Below are positions 6,447-12,477 of a stretch of 12,477 bases of DNA, piece after piece. How positions within the stretch are numbered: the first letter of the stretch is position 1; each line of letters starts with the position of its first letter. The stretch spans positions 1-12,477 of the forward strand of contig JAFGNE010000064.1 in the NCBI GenBank assembly GCA_016927155.1. The letters are read 5' to 3'. The stretch is from Candidatus Peregrinibacteria bacterium (GTDB taxonomy: Bacteria > Patescibacteriota > Gracilibacteria > UM-FILTER-43-11). The notes under the pieces are model-generated. The model was not told the origin of the DNA and made no database searches. It saw nothing but the letters and a program-made list of their open reading frames with translations. A program made the translations under genes and the position numbers.

Positions 6447-6855
6447 ATTCGGTGATGATCTGCAGGATGATATCTACTCCTACCCACGCGAGCAGCGAAA
6501 CCGCAAGGCCTACAAGGGCGTACTGGATGGTTTTTTTGGCTTTGTCTTTTTGGTTGTCTGCGCCCAGGATGTAAATATAGCCTCCGTACATGACAAAAAT
6601 TACGGCGATGCTGCCGGCAAAAGCGATGAGGGTTTTACTGATGTATTTCACGAAGCAGGGGATGTGCCTTAAGTGCAGATCGCCTGTGCGGATGGCCGTG
6701 GCAAGACCGATGCAGGCGTCGCCATAACCGCCCAAATCTTCATCGGAGCCGGGTAAAAGCGAGGGAGGGGTAAAATTGCTTTGGGCGAAAGCGAAAGGCG
6801 AAAAAAGCGCTATCGCCACCACAAAACCGATAAGGGCCCGCTTGGTATTTTTCAT
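6445..6855 (-). CDS. small exported two-helix membrane protein, VirB2/TrbC pilin-like
   Basis: The 136-residue product starts with a clear signal peptide: MKNTKR, hydrophobic core 7-23, and a likely signal peptidase I site AFA before Gln25. An extracytoplasmic stretch with Cys48 and Cys67 follows. Two membrane helices span about 74-98 and 110-134, separated by the charged loop DNQKDKAKK. The pattern of a YGGYIYILGA helix, a short lysine-rich loop and a YALVGLAVSLLAWV helix is that of small VirB2/TrbC-like pilin proteins widespread in Patescibacteria. No type IV secretion ATPase is nearby, so a secretion role is not shown. The ATG at 6855 is chosen because it begins the signal peptide; an upstream extension in frame would bury it. 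A candidate promoter ends six bases before the ATG. It may be the first gene of the queE-queC-queF transcript. Confidence 0.8.
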   Translation of the reverse strand: MKNTKRALIGFVVAIALFSPFAFAQSNFTPPSLLPGSDEDLGGYGDACIGLATAIRTGDLHLRHIPCFVKYISKTLIAFAGSIAVIFVMYGGYIYILGADNQKDKAKKTIQYALVGLAVSLLAWVGVDIILQIITE

Positions 6856-6861
6856 GGCGCC

Positions 6862-6890
6862 ATCGTAACAAATCCTCTCCTTTACGGCAA
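6862..6890 (-). promoter_or_regulatory. candidate promoter for the pilin-like gene
   Basis: On the - strand TTGCCG (6890-6885) and TACGAT (6867-6862) are separated by exactly 17 bases. Transcription would start at or next to the ATG at 6855, giving an almost leaderless mRNA. A perfect 10-base palindrome ATGGCGCCAT (6854-6863) covers the start. The -35 box overlaps that of the divergent proS promoter. Inferred from motifs. Confidence 0.4.
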
Positions 6891-6909
6891 TAGCGAAAAT
6901 CGGTACAAT
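6881..6909 (+). promoter_or_regulatory. candidate sigma70-type promoter for proS
   Basis: TTTACG (6881-6886) and TACAAT (6904-6909) are separated by an ideal 17 bases. The expected start near 6916 leaves a leader of about 12 bases before the proS ATG at 6928, within a pyrimidine-rich stretch (6910-6927) without a Shine-Dalgarno sequence. This is the best promoter match in the window. Confidence 0.55.
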
Positions 6910-6927
6910 CCCTTCGTAACCTTCTTT

Positions 6928-8187
6928 ATGAAATATTCCCAATTATTCACTCGCACCAGCAAGACCGTTCCGGCCGACGCCGATAGCGTGAACGCCCAAT
7001 TGCTTACCCGTGGCGGTTTTATCCACCAGGAAATCGCCGGTGTTTACACTTATTTGCCCTTGGGCCTTAAGGTTCTCCGTAAAATTGAGCAGATTATCCG
7101 TGAGGAAATGGAAGCGGTCGGCGGCCAGGAAATCCTGATGCCGGCCATGACCCCGAAAGAAGTTTGGCAGCAAACAAAACGGTGGGACAATTTCGACGCT
7201 CTTTTCCGTTTTAAGGGGATGGGCGAAAAAGAATACGCCCTGGGCGCCACGCACGAGGAAATCGTCACTCCGCTTTGCCGTGATTACACATTTTCCTACA
7301 AAGACCTGCCTTTCGCCGTTTTCCAGATCCAAAACAAGTTCAGGAATGAGCCGCGTGCCAAGTCGGGATTGCTCCGCGGCCGTGAATTCGGTATGAAGGA
7401 CTTGTATTCTTTCCATGCGGACGAGAAAGGCCTGGATCGGTATTACGAAAAGGTCAAGAAGGCTTATCACCGTGTTTTTGAGCGTGTCGGCTTCAATCCC
7501 GACCTTACTTATCTTACTTACGCCTCCGGCGGCGTCTTTTCGCCTTTTTCGCATGAATACCAGGTGGTTTCCGAAGTGGGCGAGGACCATATTTTCACCT
7601 GTGAAAAATGCCGCGTGGCGGTCAACCGCGAGATTTTAAAAGGCAATGAAAAATGCCCTGAATGCGGGAATAAGAACCTTATTGAAAAACGCGGCATCGA
7701 AATCGGCAACATTTTCAAGCTGGGCACGCGGTTTACCGACGCTTTTGATTTTAAATACGCCGATGAAAAAGGCGAAAAGAAACCTGTTATCATGGGCTGT
7801 TACGGCATCGGCCCCAGCCGCATCATGGGAACGCTTGTGGAAGTGAGCCACGATGAGGACGGCATGATTTGGCCCAAGTCCGTCACACCTTTTCATGTGC
7901 ATCTCATCAGCCTCGGTACCGATAAGGCGGTTCTTGATCAGACGGAAAAGGTTTATGAAGAATTAAACAAGGCAGGCATCACCGTGCTTTTTGACGACAG
8001 GGACGAGCGCGCCGGCGTGAAATTCAAAGACGCGGACCTGATCGGTATCCCGCTGCGCCTGGTCATTTCCGGGCGCACCCTGGAAAAAAAATCGGCCGAA
8101 TGGAAAGAGCGCGCCGAAAAAAAGGCGAAAGAAACGCCGCTTAAGGGTTTGGCTGAGGCGGCAAAGGCCTTTTACGGAGAAAAATAA
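6928..8187 (+). CDS. proS: prolyl-tRNA synthetase, bacterial type lacking the editing insertion
   Basis: ProRS charges tRNA-Pro with proline in the cytoplasm. The 419-residue protein has the class II catalytic core: GATHEEI at 107-113, motif 2 with RNEPR at 139-143 and RGREFGMKDLYSFH, and motif 3 GCYGIGPSR at 290-298. An anticodon-binding domain follows, with LFDDRDERAGVKFKDADLIGIPLRL. Standard bacterial ProRS (about 570 residues) carries a roughly 180-residue editing domain between motifs 2 and 3. Here that region is reduced to a short segment with two CxxC pairs, Cys225/Cys228 and Cys243/Cys246, likely a zinc ribbon. Hydrolysis of mischarged Ala-tRNA-Pro would then need another protein. The ATG at 6928 gives the normal N-terminus MKYSQLFTRTSK; the frame is open further upstream but runs into the promoter region. 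Confidence 0.96.
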   Translation: MKYSQLFTRTSKTVPADADSVNAQLLTRGGFIHQEIAGVYTYLPLGLKVLRKIEQIIREEMEAVGGQEILMPAMTPKEVWQQTKRWDNFDALFRFKGMGEKEYALGATHEEIVTPLCRDYTFSYKDLPFAVFQIQNKFRNEPRAKSGLLRGREFGMKDLYSFHADEKGLDRYYEKVKKAYHRVFERVGFNPDLTYLTYASGGVFSPFSHEYQVVSEVGEDHIFTCEKCRVAVNREILKGNEKCPECGNKNLIEKRGIEIGNIFKLGTRFTDAFDFKYADEKGEKKPVIMGCYGIGPSRIMGTLVEVSHDEDGMIWPKSVTPFHVHLISLGTDKAVLDQTEKVYEELNKAGITVLFDDRDERAGVKFKDADLIGIPLRLVISGRTLEKKSAEWKERAEKKAKETPLKGLAEAAKAFYGEK

Positions 8188-8198
8188 TGTGGTAGACT
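8171..8198 (+). promoter_or_regulatory. candidate promoter for rmlA
   Basis: TTTACG (8171-8176, inside the end of proS) and TAGACT (8193-8198) are separated by 16 bases. Transcription near 8205 would give a short leader that is almost entirely pyrimidine (8204-8220) before the ATG at 8221. The -35 box has the same TTTACGG sequence as the proS promoter. Read-through from proS is equally possible. Confidence 0.35.
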
Positions 8199-8220
8199 CA
8201 CAACCCTTTTAATCTTTTTT

Positions 8221-9015
8221 ATGAAAGGAATCATACTGGCCGGCGGCGAAGGGACGCGTTTGCACCCCCTTACCAAGGTTACCAGCAAACAGCTTTTGCC
8301 CATTTACGATCAGCCGATGATCTATTATCCGCTTTCCACTCTTTTAAAGGCGGGAATCCGGGATATCCTCATTATTGTTTCGCCGGGCCGTTCGGGTGAT
8401 TTTTTGAACCTGCTTGGTTCCGGCAAGGAATTCGGCGCGAGGTTTACATATGAAATTCAGGACAAGGCCGAAGGCATCGCCCAAGCTATCCTGATTGGCG
8501 AGGATTTCATTGACGGCGAAAGCTGTGCCCTGATTTTAGGCGACAATATTTTTACCGATGATTTTTCAGGCGTGATCAATTCATTTAAAAGCGGCGCCAA
8601 AATCTTCGTCAAAAAAGTCCCGGATGCCAAACGGTTTGGCGTTGTTGAAATGGATTCAAAAAACCGCATCCTGAGCCTGGAGGAAAAACCGGCAAACCCG
8701 AAGTCTGATTTCGCCCAGACGGGTTTTTACCTTTATGACCCCTCGGTCGTTGCCCGCGCCAAAAGTTTAAAGCCGTCGGGCCGTAAGGAACTCGAAATCA
8801 CCGACCTTAATAAAACTTATTTGGAAGAAGACAAATTGCAGGCGGAAATTGTGGAAGGGGAGTGGATTGACGCGGGCACGTTTGAAAGTTTATATAAGGC
8901 CTCCACCATCATCCGCAGGCATAAACTCGGGTTTCACGGCGAAAAAGAGTCGCTTAAAGTCATTATCCGGGGCCAGGCGGCGGTCAAGGCTTCTGAAACC
9001 GTTTTCGTGGATTAG
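8221..9015 (+). CDS. rmlA: glucose-1-phosphate thymidylyltransferase-like nucleotidyltransferase
   Basis: RmlA joins dTTP and glucose-1-phosphate to give dTDP-glucose, the first step toward dTDP-rhamnose and other deoxysugars for surface glycans. The 264-residue protein has the nucleotide-binding loop LAGGEGTRLHPLT at 6-18, KQLLPIYDQPMIYYP at 23-37, the metal-site LGDNIF with Asp108, FGVVEMD, LEEKP, and WIDAGTFESLYKAS near the end. KQLLPIYDQPMIYYP and GDNIF favour RmlA over GalU or GlmU. At 264 residues it is somewhat shorter than the common 290, mostly at the C-terminus. RmlB, RmlC and RmlD are not in the window, so the final sugar is unknown. The 3' end overlaps the convergent glycosyltransferase gene by 32 bases. 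No Shine-Dalgarno sequence is present. Confidence 0.9.
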   Translation: MKGIILAGGEGTRLHPLTKVTSKQLLPIYDQPMIYYPLSTLLKAGIRDILIIVSPGRSGDFLNLLGSGKEFGARFTYEIQDKAEGIAQAILIGEDFIDGESCALILGDNIFTDDFSGVINSFKSGAKIFVKKVPDAKRFGVVEMDSKNRILSLEEKPANPKSDFAQTGFYLYDPSVVARAKSLKPSGRKELEITDLNKTYLEEDKLQAEIVEGEWIDAGTFESLYKASTIIRRHKLGFHGEKESLKVIIRGQAAVKASETVFVD

Positions 9016-9820
9016 GTTTAAACAAATGCCTTCCCATGTATTTCAGCGAATCCCGCACGTGCTGGCGGAGGATCCATTTCGAAAAAAATTCTTTCATCCC
9101 GCCTTCGCTGGCGCGCCTCCCGTCTGCGTGGACAGTGATTTCAGGATGGTAAATCACTTTCTTTTCCGCTTTCCAGCATTCAAAACAGAAATCAGGATCG
9201 GCCATGAAGATGAAATAATTTTTGTTGAGCCCGCCCAATTTGTCCCATAATTTGCGCCGGACAACCCAAAAGCTTGACTGGAGCCAGTCCACCGGCTGGG
9301 TTTTTCCGTAATCAAGGTCCTGGCACTCGTCCCTTTTTACCAAATAACGTATGAAGGGCAGTTTCCTCAGCCATGTGCGGCGTGAAATCTGGAGAGCCAG
9401 GCGCGGAAAACGGCGCACCGTCATGGCGACGCTGCCGTCGTTATCGTTGATCTGTTTAGGCCCCAGTACCCCGATTTCGGGATGGGATTCCATGTAGTCC
9501 ACCAGATTTTGGAGAATATGGTTTTCAGGCCAAAGGATATCCGGATTGACGATAAACAGGTATTCCCCCTTGCTGCGGCTTACCCCCTGGTTGGTTCCGC
9601 GAACGTAACCGACATTTTTGTCGTTGATGTAGACTTTGACATTTTGGAGATACTTGAGAGGTTCAAGTTTTTTGGCGTTTTCAGGTTTTGCGGAATTATC
9701 CACAATGATGATTTCGAAGGGGAAATCCGTTTTTTGGGCCAGAGTTGAGCGCACGTTTTCCACCACGCGCCTGCTCTTCAGGTAATCCAGGATGATGATG
9801 GAGGCTTTAATTTGGGTCAT
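8984..9820 (-). CDS. glycosyltransferase family 2 (rhamnosyltransferase-like)
   Basis: This is an inverting GT-A enzyme probably adding a sugar to a surface polysaccharide at the inner membrane face. The 278-residue protein shows the GT2 landmarks. The N-terminal strand is ASIIILDYL, followed by IIIVDNS at 37-43 (nucleotide binding), KNVGYVRGTNQG at 68-79, GEYLFIVNPDILW with the metal-site region NPD at 92-94, and FMADPDFCFECWKAEKK at about 205-221. The NPD and DxDxC pattern resembles WbbL-type rhamnosyltransferases, which suits the adjacent rmlA, but the specificity is a guess. No membrane helix is seen. The ATG overlaps the upstream gene's stop as ATGA, indicating translational coupling. 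The 3' end runs 32 bases into rmlA. Confidence 0.88.
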   Translation of the reverse strand: MTQIKASIIILDYLKSRRVVENVRSTLAQKTDFPFEIIIVDNSAKPENAKKLEPLKYLQNVKVYINDKNVGYVRGTNQGVSRSKGEYLFIVNPDILWPENHILQNLVDYMESHPEIGVLGPKQINDNDGSVAMTVRRFPRLALQISRRTWLRKLPFIRYLVKRDECQDLDYGKTQPVDWLQSSFWVVRRKLWDKLGGLNKNYFIFMADPDFCFECWKAEKKVIYHPEITVHADGRRASEGGMKEFFSKWILRQHVRDSLKYMGRHLFKPNPRKRFQKP

Positions 9821-10857
9821 TGCATCAGGGATTCGATGTGGTTTGGCGCCGCGCGCCGCGGCATGGCTTCTTTTTTAGCCAGGATTTCTTTTTCGCACTG
9901 CATCAGGATTTTATATTGCCTGAGCAGGTAAGGCTCAAAGCAAAGCGTGTAAAGCTGGCGGAGCAGGTGGCGGAAAGAAGTCCTGAGGCGTACGGACAAA
10001 GAAAAGCCCTTTGAATAATTTTTCATTAAAACCACATGCTGGCCGAAGAACGAATTCCCCTTCACCCAGCGGGAAGCCGGTCCGCGCTTCTTTTTGCCTA
10101 CCTGCCTGTCATGGTAAACTTTAACATTTGGTATAAAAAGGCACGGGTGCCCCGCCCACTGCAGACGGTAGGAAATGTCGATGTCATTTTTGTAGTGCAA
10201 AAGTTCATCGAAATATTCTTTTTCACCTTTCGCGTTTATGTAGGCGATATCATTAAGCGCGGTTTTTCGGTAAACGGCCAGCGCTCCGGAAGCTCCGAAA
10301 ACGTGCCGGGCGGAATCGTACTGCCCCCTGTCTTTTTCGTTCTGGCCGATATCGAAAAAATAGTGGGCCTTGGTGATGCCGATGCCGCAGCTGTCTAAAA
10401 CATCAGTTTTGGATGATTTCAGGTCGCCCGCCCGGCTGAGCCGTTCGGACGGGCCCGCGTCCGCCAGCGAAAAATCCCATCTCATCAGCTTGCAGGTGGC
10501 GCTGCCGAAATGGCGGTTTTCAGGCTTTTCCAGCTCTTCCACAATCTTTGTCACAAAATCATGGCCGTACAGCATATCCTGGCTGACGCAGAAGTAATAC
10601 TGACCTTTCATTTTGCGGATGAGAGCATTATGGCCGCCGCTATGCCACCGATTGTTTCCTTTTTCGATTTTCAGCTTCGCGAAAACGTCCGGCATTTCGC
10701 GTTTCACGTATTCAAAAGCCTCGCCGTTCGGGCTTTGGTCGCGCATCAGCAGTTCCCCATGCGGGTAATCCTGTTTTAAAAGCGCCGGCAGGCAAAATTT
10801 GAGGTACGGTTCGCCTTTATAAAGAACAAGGCCTATGGTGACTTTAGGAGCGGACAA
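9817..10857 (-). CDS. glycosyltransferase family 2
   Basis: This is a 346-residue GT-A glycosyltransferase, likely working with the coupled GT2 downstream on the same glycan. It shows KVTIGLVLYKGEPYLKFCLPALLKQDYP at the N-terminus, LLMRDQSP at 36-43 where related enzymes have VVDNxS, NRWHSGGHNALIRKMKG at 69-85, the metal-site region CVSQDML at 90-96, and an acidic HYKNDIDISYRLQWAG block near 235-250. The C-terminal 80 residues are basic and amphipathic without a clear membrane helix. The start appears to be TTG at 10857: an in-frame TGA lies 15 bases upstream, and no ATG or GTG precedes the conserved first strand. Donor and acceptor are unknown. Confidence 0.85.
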   Translation of the reverse strand: MSAPKVTIGLVLYKGEPYLKFCLPALLKQDYPHGELLMRDQSPNGEAFEYVKREMPDVFAKLKIEKGNNRWHSGGHNALIRKMKGQYYFCVSQDMLYGHDFVTKIVEELEKPENRHFGSATCKLMRWDFSLADAGPSERLSRAGDLKSSKTDVLDSCGIGITKAHYFFDIGQNEKDRGQYDSARHVFGASGALAVYRKTALNDIAYINAKGEKEYFDELLHYKNDIDISYRLQWAGHPCLFIPNVKVYHDRQVGKKKRGPASRWVKGNSFFGQHVVLMKNYSKGFSLSVRLRTSFRHLLRQLYTLCFEPYLLRQYKILMQCEKEILAKKEAMPRRAAPNHIESLMQ

Positions 10858-10904
10858 ACGGCAGTTGTTAATTCATGCGTTTATAGTTTACCATGGATCC
10901 AAAA
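10858..10904. promoter_or_regulatory. divergent intergenic segment between the GT2 operon and the RNA methyltransferase
   Basis: Between the TTG start of the - strand glycosyltransferase and repeat copy B lie TATAGT at 10882-10887 (+ strand) and TATAAA at 10886-10881 (- strand). Either could be a -10 box, for the methyltransferase or for the glycosyltransferase pair, but neither has a good -35 box at 16-18 bases. A six-codon frame (ATG at 10893, stop 10911-10913) ends in the first repeat unit and is probably chance. Confidence 0.25.
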
Positions 10905-10988
10905 GACTATTAGGACTATTGCGACTATGGGGATGGAATCCGGGATTTTATCGCAATAGTCGTAATAGTCCTAATAGTCTTAATAGTC
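10905..10988 (+). repeat. palindromic 9-base-unit repeat element, copy B (leader of the RNA methyltransferase)
   Basis: The left arm has three units, GACTATTAG (10905-10913), GACTATTGC (10914-10922) and GACTATGGG (10923-10931). A 21-base core follows (10932-10952), starting GATGGAAT and ending TTATC. The right arm has four units, GCAATAGTC, GTAATAGTC, CTAATAGTC and TTAATAGTC (10953-10988). Bases 10905-10922 can pair with 10953-10970 in 17 of 18 positions, making a strong stem with a 30-base loop holding the core. Five bases separate the last unit from the ATG at 10994. It matches copy A closely and in the same orientation relative to its downstream gene. Confidence 0.9.
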
Positions 10989-10993
10989 CTATT

Positions 10994-12121
10994 ATGAGAA
11001 CGCCCTTTTGTCCCCATTTCGGCCTGTGCGGCGGATGCGCCACCCAGCACCTGCCTTACGAAGTGCAGCTGGAAAACAAGAAAATCCGCCTGATTCAGGA
11101 AATCGGGTACAAAAACGTGCAGGTTTTTTCGGGAGATGAGTTCGGCTACAGGAACAGGATGGATTTTATTTTCCATCCTTCGGGCCTTGGCAACCGTGAA
11201 AAGGGCAAATGGTGGCGGTGGGTGGATATTGAAAAATGTTTAATATCGAATGACCGCCTCAATGAAATCATCGCGGAAATCCGCCGGTTTTTCGGCACGG
11301 AAATCGATGCTTTTGATTTAAAAAACCACGGGGGCACTTTCCGCTACGCCGTTATCCGCACGCCGCAAAAGGATTCTTCGGTTTCTTTTGTCCTGAACAA
11401 GGCGAGTTCCAGGCTTGACGCCGCCATTGAACAGGTCAAGCGTTTTGCGGCGCAGTCGGACGTCAAAAACGTGCTTATCACCTACATGCCGCCGGATTCA
11501 GACAGGAGCGTGGGCGAAGAGTTTTTTGTGGTGAAAGGGAGCGATACGCTCGAGGAAACGTTCCTTGGCAAAACATTCCGCTATTCGGCCCAGGGTTTTT
11601 TCCAGAACAATTCGCCCATGGCCGAAAAGATGCACGAATACGTGAACGGCCTGCTTTTAAAGTACGACACCAAATACGCCCACCTTCTTGATTTATACGG
11701 CGGCGTCGGCACCTTCGGCATCATCAATTCCGGCCTTTTTAAATCCGTGACGACCCTTGAAAGCTTTGAAGGCTGCACGCTGGCCGCCAAGGAAAATATT
11801 AAGCTTAATAACGCCGCCAATGTCGAAGCGGTCTGCCTGGATGCCGCCCAGCTTAAAAAACTGGATTTCCCGAAACCGCTTTATGTGGTGAATGACCCGC
11901 CGCGCAGCGGCATGCACGCCAAAACAATCAAACGTTTAAACGAACTGGCGCCGCATGTCATCATCTACATTTCCTGCAATGTGAAACAACTCGGCTTGGA
12001 ACTTAAAAAATTCAAGGACTACAAAATCCGCAGCGCCGCGATTTTCGACCTATTCCCGCAGACGAACCACATGGAGTCGGTGATCGAGCTTATCCGTTCA
12101 GCGCCTCCTTCGGAAAAATAA
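10994..12121 (+). CDS. RNA uracil-C5 methyltransferase, RlmCD/TrmA family
   Basis: This SAM-dependent enzyme makes 5-methyluridine in rRNA or tRNA; target position cannot be told from sequence. The 375-residue protein has the iron-sulfur motif Cys6-x5-Cys12-GG-Cys15 with a fourth cysteine Cys82 (DIEKCLI). It also has QGFFQNNSPMAEKM, SAM motif LLDLYGGVGTFG from about 231 (Asp233), NDPPRSGM at 300-307, the nucleophile Cys328 in YISCN, and the ending DLFPQTNHMESV with the presumed general base Glu. The cysteines begin at residue 6, so the N-terminal TRAM RNA-binding domain of RlmD is absent. The frame is open further upstream only because the 9-base repeat keeps it open; the ATG at 10994 matches where the family motif begins. 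Its 3' end overlaps the convergent partial gene by 24 bases. Confidence 0.93.
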   Translation: MRTPFCPHFGLCGGCATQHLPYEVQLENKKIRLIQEIGYKNVQVFSGDEFGYRNRMDFIFHPSGLGNREKGKWWRWVDIEKCLISNDRLNEIIAEIRRFFGTEIDAFDLKNHGGTFRYAVIRTPQKDSSVSFVLNKASSRLDAAIEQVKRFAAQSDVKNVLITYMPPDSDRSVGEEFFVVKGSDTLEETFLGKTFRYSAQGFFQNNSPMAEKMHEYVNGLLLKYDTKYAHLLDLYGGVGTFGIINSGLFKSVTTLESFEGCTLAAKENIKLNNAANVEAVCLDAAQLKKLDFPKPLYVVNDPPRSGMHAKTIKRLNELAPHVIIYISCNVKQLGLELKKFKDYKIRSAAIFDLFPQTNHMESVIELIRSAPPSEK

Positions 12122-12477
12122 GGTAAAAATAAGAGCGCCCAGGGTGAAAAAAAACAATGCCGCGTAGATTTTTTCCGGAAGGTAATTGCACTGCTCCGTT
12201 TGCGGTTCCATTTCCATTGGCGGTTCCGGTTTTGCCGCCGTTTTAGCTTGTTTTTCCCGTAGGGCCGGCGTTTCGGTTTTAAAGGTTTCTTTGGTCGCGA
12301 ATGCGTCAAAATTTTCCATCAGGGAGGAGAAAAGAAGCTGTTCCCGCGGGACGCCTTGTTCGCCTTTGGCTTCTTCCCTTTTCTGGCAATCCGCGTCTAT
12401 GGTCCCGTCCGGCTGTTCGCAGGCCATCCAGCCCTTGCGCTCGTAAGTCCTGTTATTTTCCGCGTATTCCCTTTTCC
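12098..12477 (-). CDS. unknown protein with C-terminal membrane anchor, 5' part outside the window
   Basis: The frame is open to the right edge of the window and ends at 12098, so this is the last 126 or so codons of a longer gene. I do not recognise a family. The visible part is hydrophilic and charged, with three cysteines, MACEQPDG, DADCQKRE and EQCNYLPEK. It then has a proline, glutamate, lysine and threonine-rich linker, one strong membrane helix (IYAALFFFTLGALIFTLFF) and a terminal RRRR. Cys pairs and the stop-transfer layout suggest an extracytoplasmic domain with a cytoplasmic basic tail, by the positive-inside rule. No LPxTG or PEP-CTERM motif is present. A methionine at 12427 could be an internal start, but the frame shows no stop before the edge. 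It overlaps the methyltransferase end by 24 bases. Confidence 0.6.
   Translation of the reverse strand, partial: KREYAENNRTYERKGWMACEQPDGTIDADCQKREEAKGEQGVPREQLLFSSLMENFDAFATKETFKTETPALREKQAKTAAKPEPPMEMEPQTEQCNYLPEKIYAALFFFTLGALIFTLFFRRRR

Noticed and set aside
10835..10993. An in-frame upstream extension of the RNA methyltransferase
   Set aside because: The frame stays open because the repeat unit is nine bases long; it translates to low-complexity NS-containing repeats and the family motif begins right after the ATG at 10994.

Overview
The window is compact bacterial DNA of roughly balanced base composition. TGA is used as a stop by several genes (secF, both GT2 genes, the last partial gene), so the standard bacterial code applies. 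Several traits together suggest a Candidate Phyla Radiation (Patescibacteria) genome, though no single one proves it. The genes are short and lean: the prolyl-tRNA synthetase lacks the editing domain and the RNA methyltransferase lacks TRAM. A small two-helix pilin-like protein of a kind common in that group is present. Gene ends overlap at every convergent junction, and none of the twelve complete genes has a clear Shine-Dalgarno sequence at its chosen start. The lineage is an inference.

Layout from left to right. A 149-base leader with a candidate promoter precedes gyrB, and secF follows 11 bases later on the + strand. A 225-base spacer with an AT-rich stem-loop leads to two tandem arginine tRNAs (anticodons CCG and UCG). 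A family-4 glycosyltransferase gene starts 19 bases after the second tRNA. Facing it on the - strand is a tightly overlapping queE-queC-queF cassette for the preQ0/preQ1 steps of queuosine synthesis, headed by a pilin-like membrane protein gene. The pilin-like gene and proS (+) diverge from a 72-base region with two candidate promoters whose -35 boxes overlap. rmlA follows proS, and its 3' end overlaps the end of a - strand pair of family-2 glycosyltransferases coupled by an ATGA junction. A + strand RlmCD/TrmA-type RNA uracil methyltransferase follows, overlapped at its 3' end by a partial - strand gene for a protein with a C-terminal membrane anchor.

Two themes recur. One is translation and RNA modification: tRNA-Arg pair, ProRS, queuosine precursor enzymes, RNA m5U methyltransferase. 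The other is the cell surface: three glycosyltransferases, a nucleotide-sugar synthase, SecF, the pilin-like protein and the anchored protein.

The most unusual feature is a dispersed palindromic repeat present twice (about 6374-6446 and 10905-10988). It is built of 9-base units around a nearly identical 21-base core. Relative to the downstream gene both copies have the same orientation, and both end two to five bases before a start codon (queE and the RNA methyltransferase). I do not recognise it as a described element.
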